Assembly: GCA_003415625.1 (NCBI GenBank) | Contig: PYIU01000002.1 | Coordinates: 6,758,001 to 6,822,000 of the forward strand | Direction of reading: 5' to 3' | Length of the DNA: 64,000 nucleotides | Source: Aquanectria penicillioides | Lineage: Eukaryota; Ascomycota; Sordariomycetes; Hypocreales; Nectriaceae | Shown: piece by piece, positions 57,599-64,000 of the stretch | Layout of the letters: each line of letters starts with the position of its first letter | How positions within the stretch are numbered: position 1 is the stretch's first letter | The notes under the pieces: generated by a model | Told to the model about the DNA's origin: nothing | Databases searched by the model: none | Seen by the model: only the letters and a program-made list of their open reading frames with translations | Made by a program: the position numbers and the translations under genes

Positions 57599-60318
57599 GC
57601 AGTTGTTGGTCTAAATCGAGAATACGGCCTTCAACGCGCGTATCGCCTCATGCACATCCGACTGCCTTACATCATCTCTTTGCGACGAAAGATACTAGTC
57701 TTGGCCAAGCAGTGTGCATATAAAAAGCTCGGTGCATGGGAGACTTATCACCTTATAGGGCACCCTCTGCTTTTTTTCTCCCCTGGCTCTTGTCTTGTTG
57801 GGGCTGCTGCACAGCAAAATCGTGTGGACAACGAGCCCCCTGTCGACTTGGTTCATGGAAGAATTCTCGGCAAGGTGATCCGTCCGGGACACCTCTCCCA
57901 GGATATCTGTTGATTATTGCTCTCATCCACCTTCTTATCCTAGCCTCAGGCCTTGGAATGAAGGGGGGGGGAGAAAATTGAGTGGCGGCATTCGCCCATC
58001 ACGAGAGACGAACCAGAAGCTATGCCGACAAGGAGCTTGGCCCTCGTGTTCCCCCTCCTTTGAGGTGATATTTTTTGGGAACCATCTAACATACGAGCCC
58101 ACCAAGACCGTTACCGCCTCTCCGATCGCCGTATGGTGGCTGCAAGACGTCAGAAGCCGGCCGGAAAGTGCCACCGAATGGCAACGAGATGCTTGGCCAG
58201 TACCCACCGTTGGGGGAAACAATACCTAAAGGGCCCCGCGAGAGCCGGCCCTGGCCCGCGCGCGCATCATCCGGGACAAAAGGAAGAATGGATCCCCTGG
58301 CAGACTTGCTGCGGCGGCCAGCCTGGACATTTCCCCGTGGAGGCTGTGGCCCGTGGTGCGTGGAGTTCCGGGAGGTTGGCCCAGCTAGGGAGGTCTCGCT
58401 TGTGGGTGCATGGGATGGACAATGGGATGTGATGTGGATGTGGTAGTGGGCTACAGTGTGATTGTACAGTACAGCCCTGACATGTGTCGGCTTAAGTACC
58501 TGCAACTTGCAACAACCACGTTTAGCCGGCGTTTTTGTTTAGGACATGGCTGAAGGATTTGGTGTTGAGGCGGTATTGCCGCGCATAAGCAAGCAACCAG
58601 TTTCAGTGCCAAGAGGCAAAATTTCTGGTTTATGCGGCGTGTCAGATGCGAGGAGCGAGTCTTGAGTATCGGCAGATGACATCTTAATGATCTGATGGTA
58701 GGGTCCAGGCCTGGTCCAAGGGTCAGTACAATTCCATTGAGTCGGAGCAGTTCTGTCTCTCAGCAGAAGACGACCAACACACGTAATGTGGTCTTTCAGT
58801 GGGTGTGTCTCGTAGCTTAATACGCCTCTGTCTCTGTGTTTCTTCGCCGGAGGACAATGTCTCATTATACGGACTAGTGTGGGAAAAAAACTCTATTGCA
58901 GCTTACATGGTTTGCTGCCTCATACACCTTGGCAAGATCAATTATTCATAGGAGCATGGCCGTAGGAATAATGACGGCTATGGCTGTTTACACGCGATAG
59001 ACATGTCGAGATTCGGTTCAATCCGTCCCCAAGCACAGAAGCACAGAGCACAGCAAACTACGTCACGTCTAGTCCGGATGGCAGCCGCAGCGTGCTGCAA
59101 GTACCCGCTGCGTGGTGATGCTGTTAGATGGGATGGACGCCACCGCTAAATGAATGCCCCTAGACGCCTTGGCTGATGGAGCCCAGGGCCCCCCTGCCGC
59201 CACTAGAGCCCAAGTCTGGTCAGCGCTGTAAGTGATGGCATCCGGTGGAGCCCTGCGACGCTGGAGATGAATTTGGATCGCGCACAAGTAAGCTTGGCGG
59301 GAAACTTGGCTGAGTTCTCTGGTGCCAAGACTTAGATTAAGTGGTACGCGGAATGGGGAGTCGGTAAGACTGTGTGTAGGTGATACGGTGGTTGAGGGAG
59401 ACAGGCATACCAATGTCAATCACACAAAAATAAAACAACAAAAACACAAAAATTAAAATCACTTCAGGGGGAGTACACACTTGTCAACTGCCTGCAGTAG
59501 GCCAAAAGAAAACAGAGATTGATAAACGTCCTGCGTATTGTGGGCTCGTGGGGGAGAGATGAAAAAAGACGGAAAACGGAAAGGTCAAACGAAGAGGAGG
59601 GAAAAAAATCGATAGCGAAAAATGAGCGAGAAAAAGGTGAAACGTTGGAGGCGACGCCAAAGTACCATCGCCGCTTATTTCATATGAGATGGTACTAAAC
59701 GCCAAAGTACCTATTTCCTTTTACTCGCTCAGTTAGTTATGCGCACCACCAAGGTCCCGGGCATTAGGTCCCATGCCCATGCCCCGTGCCCCATGGACAT
59801 CGAGTCCTATGCAACGCCCGCCCCACGCGCCCTGAAAGTCCAATCCTGGCGAGGTCCTGAATACTGATTAGTCGATGCGAGTTGGGCAGAACCAAGGCAA
59901 GTGCGAGTGCGCTGCAAGCCCGCAATCCGCAATCAAATGAAAGAGGTGGGCATGCTTGGCAGCGCCTACCCTATCATGCTTCCTTGGGCAGACAGGACTC
60001 CACCCCGGCCACTCCAGGGCACTCCTTCCATCAAGCCGCCATCCGTCAAGACGCCATGACAGCATCGTCTCGTCATCCCTTGGCAGGCGCGCTGGTGCAG
60101 TGGACAAGAACCAAGACGGCAAGAACCTCACCGCTTCAAACTAATTTTCTCGGGGGCCTCCTCCACCCCCCATCCACCTCAGACGGCACACACAGCAGGC
60201 GGATTACGGGGCTTGGGGTGGCCACCACGCGAGACGGATCAGACCCGTGAGAGGGAAGCAAGGCGAAGCAAGGCATGGTAAGGGCAAAACAAGGAAGCCA
60301 TGGAAGGTAGACATGACC

Positions 60319-60373
60319 AGGTAGGTAGGTGTAGTGATACCTCTTACCGGTACAGCAGGTAGGTGTAGGTAGG
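60319..60373. repeat. TAGG/GGTGTAG repeat tracts
   Basis: Two short tracts of AGGT and GGTGTAG units (60319-60334 and 60357-60373) in the upstream region of the UGDH gene. Confidence 0.7.
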
Positions 60374-60945
60374 CATTGAGCGACAGGTGGAAGGCTTGGC
60401 TCTCTCTATTAGCGAGCGCTTCGCCGGGTGACTTCCACAGTGCGAATCCATGAAGCCGCCCAAGAGTACAGCGCTGGTGTACAGAGTACTCCGTACGTGC
60501 CTTCCTTCCTTTCCCGCCCTCCTCCACTCTGCCCCCCTTTTCTCTCACTCTCGTCTCGCCCTGGTGCAACGTTGTTGGAATCGCGCGCTGCGCTACCCTG
60601 ACCTCCGTGGTCCGGACGCTAGCTGCCTTTAGGTGCGTACGCGTAAGAGTACATTATTGCAGTACTATGGTACTTCCTTATCCTGTCATGGCAAGCCTCG
60701 TGTGTTGAAGCCTCTCGCCCTTGCACCACCACTTATTTATGTTTTAGGCCTCTCCTCGTTTCCTTTTTATTCCGTTCGCCTCCCCCTCTCTCTCCCGTGC
60801 CCTTCGTTCAACCGCTTGTTGTGCTTTTTTGCTGCGTGTTGCATCGAGCTTTGGTTTGCGCCCTGCTCTCTCCAAAACTTGTCCCTCATATCTCCTCCCA
60901 CACCCCACCATCACCACCACAGCTCACCCGTCATACTATCTCGCA

Positions 60946-63100
60946 ATGTCGGCCCTGATCTCCAATGGCTCTGTTGAGCCTTCCAACGCCTTCAAGGGCG
61001 ACATCAAGGTCGAGAAGATCTGCTGTGTCGGCGCTGGTTATGTCGGTATGTCTCAATCAAGTCCGCCTCCACGGCCAAATCCCCCTCCATCCGTGGTTTT
61101 GTGCAGCCTTTGGCACTAGCGATAGCTCCCCTCGCCAAACCATTTGCGACCACAGGCCCCCGCGGCCGAAGCCGTCGCAATCCAGCGATCAAATTTCCCT
61201 TTGGATGCGTCTTGGCTAACTCCACTATCCAGGTGGTCCCACTGCTGCCGTTATCGCTTTCCAGAACCCTCACATCCAGGTGACTGTTGTCGATCGAGAC
61301 TTGACCCGTATCCGCCGCTGGAACTCGCAACACCCCCCAATCTACGAGCCTGGCCTGCACGACATTGTCCGCATTGCCCGTGATGGCGGCCGTGAGACTA
61401 CCATTTCCAACGAGCCCACCTCCGACGGCGAGGACTCCTCCGATGAGCCCGAGGTCGGCGAGGTCACAGTCGCTACTCGCCAGCCCAACCTTTTCTTCTC
61501 TACCGACATTGCCAAGCACATTGGCGAAGCTGATGTTGTCCTCGTCGCTGTCAACACCCCCACCAAGTATCGTGGCGTTGGTGCTGGAAGCGCTACTGAC
61601 ATGACTGCTTTTGAGGCCGTTACTGGCGTGGTCGCCCAGTACGCCCGTGAGGGTTCCATTATTGTCGAGAAGAGCACTGTCCCCTGCCGAACTGCTCAGC
61701 TCGTCGCCGACACTGTAAGTCAGAAATTCACCCCGTCGCATATTTTCAGGGAGCTTCGAGAAATCGTCTGGGAAATCGGCGGCTGTTTCATGATTTTCCT
61801 GTTCAAGAATATCTCTAACGTGCATGTGTGTTCTAGCTTGCAATGCACCGCCCCGGTGTTCATTTCGAGATTCTCTCCAACCCCGAGTTTCTGGCTGCCG
61901 GTACCGCCGTGAACGATCTCCTCTACCCTGACCGCATCCTCATCGGTTCGAACCCCACCCCCGCCGGAAAGAAGGCCGCCGAGGCGTTGGTCAACGTTTA
62001 CGCTGCCTGGGTTCCCCGCGAGCGCATCTTGACCACCAACGTTTGGTCCTCTGAGCTTGCCAAGCTCGTCGCCAACTCCATGTTGGCGCAGCGCATTTCC
62101 AGCATCAACTCCATCTCTGCCGTCTGCGAACAGACTGGCGCTGACGTCGATGAGGTCGCCCGTGCCGTTGGTGTCGACCCTCGTATTGGCAACAAGTTCT
62201 TGATGGCTGGTATCGGTTTTGGTGGCAGCTGCTTCAAGAAGGACGTCCTCAACTTGGTGTACCTTGCCGAGACCATGGGCCTCCCTGAAGTCGCTGAGTA
62301 CTGGCGACAGGTTGTTAAGATGAACGAGTACGCCCGTGACCGTTTCTCCAACCGTGTCATCAAGTGCCTGAACAACACTCTCGTCGGCAAGAAGGTCACC
62401 ATTCTTGGTTTCGCTTTCAAGAAGAACACCTCCGACACCCGTGAGGCCCCTGCGCTTGAGATGATCAAGACCCTTCTCGAGGAGCGACCCCGCGAGATTG
62501 CCGTTTTCGACCCTTGCTGCAACCCCTACGTCATCAAGCAGGAGATCAAGGCCCTGCTTGGCCCCATTGTCGAGGCCAACAACATCTCCGTCCACGGCAA
62601 CGCCTACGATGCCTGCGACGGCAGCACTGCCATCATCATCGCTACCGAGTTTGACGAGTTCCGCAACCAGCCCCCTCCCAAGCCCGCTCCTGTCTCCACT
62701 GAACAGGCCGCCAAGAGCCGCAAGCCCAACCCAAGGCTGACCCCCGTCCTTTCAAGTCCTCGGTCCCCTCCGAGAACAACCTCCTTGCTCTTCACAAGCA
62801 CCTTGTCCAGCGCGATGATATTAAGTCGGGCGATCCCCTCAACCGCTTCAACGTCGAGCCTACCTGCGAGGATGACTGCCCGACTGCATTCAGCAGCGCG
62901 AGAGCAAGGACAGCGGCTTCGCCACTGGTATGGGCAGCGACAAGGAGTACAAGGCCAAGGAGCGCGTCGACTGGGTGCGCATCTCTCAGAACATGGCTAA
63001 GCCTCGCTGGGTCTTTGATGGCCGTGGGGTCATCGACTCTAGGGAGATGGTCAAGCTGGGCGTGCGTGTAGAGAGCGTTGGTCGCCAGCACCGCTTCTAA
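60946..63100 (+). CDS. UGD1: UDP-glucose 6-dehydrogenase, frame broken by two C-run deletions
   Basis: Exons 60946-61045, 61233-61714 and 61837-63100; introns are 187 and 122 nt. The enzyme oxidises UDP-glucose to UDP-glucuronate with two NAD. The NAD motif GAGYVGGP (from residue 29) is built across intron 1. The conserved Lys270 (ELAKLVANSM) and catalytic Cys326 in GFGGSCFKKD are present. Residues about 85-110 form an acidic fungal insertion (TSDGEDSSDEPEVGE). As written, the frame leaves the family sequence at the C run 62730-62732 and stops at 63000. Adding one base there and one at 62879-62881 gives a 615-residue protein that ends at the TAA 63098-63100. Both sites are short C homopolymers, so assembly error is more likely than decay. 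Confidence 0.9.
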
Positions 63101-64000
63101 GTGCCCTACATCGTGTACTTGTAGCATTTTTTGACGGTCGGCCTTTGCGAATTTTTGGTGTATGAATGGATGTTCTTGGGCAAAAATTATATGTATTTTA
63201 ATTCGGCATGAACTGAAGATTTGGACGTGGCATGCGAGACACGTCATGGAAACATTTGGGAATGTATACGACGAGTGGAGAGTGGAGAGTGGCACATGGA
63301 GAGTGGATGAAGGGGGTCTAAAAGACATAGAGCTAGATCTCCAAAGCTAAGAATGGGCTTGAAATATGCTAGAACAATTAAAGTTTTATACCTCAGATTC
63401 CAATGTTTTTTCTTGAATTTTTTTTTTTAAAGTGATCAACAGGAGTTGATGCGAGATTCAACTAGCGAAGAGTGGGAAGGGATGGGAGTCGAGCATGTAA
63501 GAGTCCTGTGTGTGAGTTGTGTCTTCGAGGAGACAATCTTATTTAGGCGTGTTTCTTATCCGTCATTCATGAGGTGGGGGAACAGAAGGTCACGGGAGCA
63601 GAGTCATAAATTTAGACATGATGCATGATGCAACGTTCTGTGTGTGCCTGGGCTTCCCCTTCCACGTGGACTGCAAACACTTTGCTTAGGCATCTGACAG
63701 AACCACGCGCGAAATAAGTCCCGACGTACGACGATCACCATTTCTTCCTCGATCCGGTGGTTGGGTGGCGGAAGGGCAGTGACAAGTGACGTGAAAGTGA
63801 GGGAAAGTGTATGGGAAAAGGGAAAGGCTTTGATCCGTTCCTGTTTCAGACGGTGATCGGCTACGTCTCAGCCTTGGGCTGCGACCTCAAGCAGGCGACA
63901 TTCCAGACACTGCCAAGTCGCAGCCTTTCTTCACAACGGGAGCGTGCACCCTGCATTGCGGGCTGGGCTCGATTCTGCAGTGCCAGTCGCATCCCAAGGG
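63101..64000. other. 3' flank of the UGDH gene to the window edge
   Basis: Transcript-end-like AT-rich sequence near 63380-63430, then mixed sequence. No gene was recognised before the edge. Confidence 0.5.

Larger units (their letters stand above)
53640..60945. other. 7.3-kb intergenic span between GT4 and UGDH genes
   Basis: I find no gene that can be supported. The longest open frames (53958-54695 plus, 55694-56254 minus) have no motifs and cross other open frames. The span holds the 22-bp palindrome at 57577-57598, a GGGC repeat at 57437-57454 and TAGG repeats near 60319-60373. The last 200 bases before 60946 are a CT-rich leader. Confidence 0.45.

Noticed and set aside
59015..59035. B-box-like GGTTCAATCC on the plus strand
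   Set aside because: The T-stem does not pair and no acceptor stem is present.
61004..62595. Two long minus-strand frames (279 and 291 codons) opposite UGDH
   Set aside because: They mirror the GC-rich third codon positions of UGDH and carry no motifs.
1..64000. Biosynthetic gene cluster, CRISPR array or intact transposon
   Set aside because: There is no polyketide synthase, peptide synthetase or terpene cyclase, no spaced direct repeats, and no transposase or long terminal repeats that I could see.

Overview
The window is nuclear DNA from a filamentous ascomycete (Pezizomycotina; the gene content looks Sordariomycete-like, but I cannot name a genus). The reasons are short GT-AG introns (mostly 52-122 nt, with CTAAC or CTGAC branch sites in many), pyrimidine-rich leaders, monocistronic genes on both strands, and fungus-specific families. 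These include a Cup1-like LYR protein, an Mbp1-type APSES factor, a Pep7-type double-FYVE protein, Met8, Fta1/CENP-L and a GH75 chitosanase. I found no tRNA, rRNA, CRISPR array or intact transposon.

Layout. 1-13 kb is housekeeping: a LYR protein running off the left edge (-), mbp1 (+), pep7 (-), met8 (+) and an aldo/keto reductase (-). 15-21 kb holds a 1102-residue single-exon protein with a HicA-like C-terminal fold (-) and the kinetochore gene fta1 (+). 23.6-24.7 kb encodes a membrane protein with a duplicated cysteine module. 24.7-30.9 kb is gene-poor, with microsatellites and one possible gene relic. 30.9-37.7 kb is an accessory stretch: an NAD(P)-binding epimerase-like gene, an acidic orphan, three consecutive small single-pass membrane-protein orphans and a short-chain dehydrogenase. 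39.6-45.5 kb holds a secreted GH75 chitosanase, a cytosolic 5'-nucleotidase-type phosphoesterase and an alpha/beta hydrolase. 49.7-53.6 kb holds a signal-anchored membrane protein and a GT4 glycosyltransferase. A 7.3 kb non-coding span with a perfect 22-bp palindrome follows, and the window ends with UDP-glucose 6-dehydrogenase.

How the genes relate. These are mostly independent monocistronic genes, not an operon or an obvious metabolite cluster. Themes are G1/S control (mbp1), endosome-vacuole traffic (pep7), siroheme synthesis for sulfite and nitrite reductases (met8), kinetochore structure (fta1) and cell-wall or sugar-nucleotide metabolism (chitosanase, GT4, UGDH).

The observations I rate highest are: the HicA-like tail on the 1102-residue protein; the run of three small membrane orphans; the cysteine-module duplication; a fourth chitosanase exon that replaces an in-frame read-through end; the palindrome at 57577-57598; and two single-base deletions in C runs that break the UGDH reading frame.
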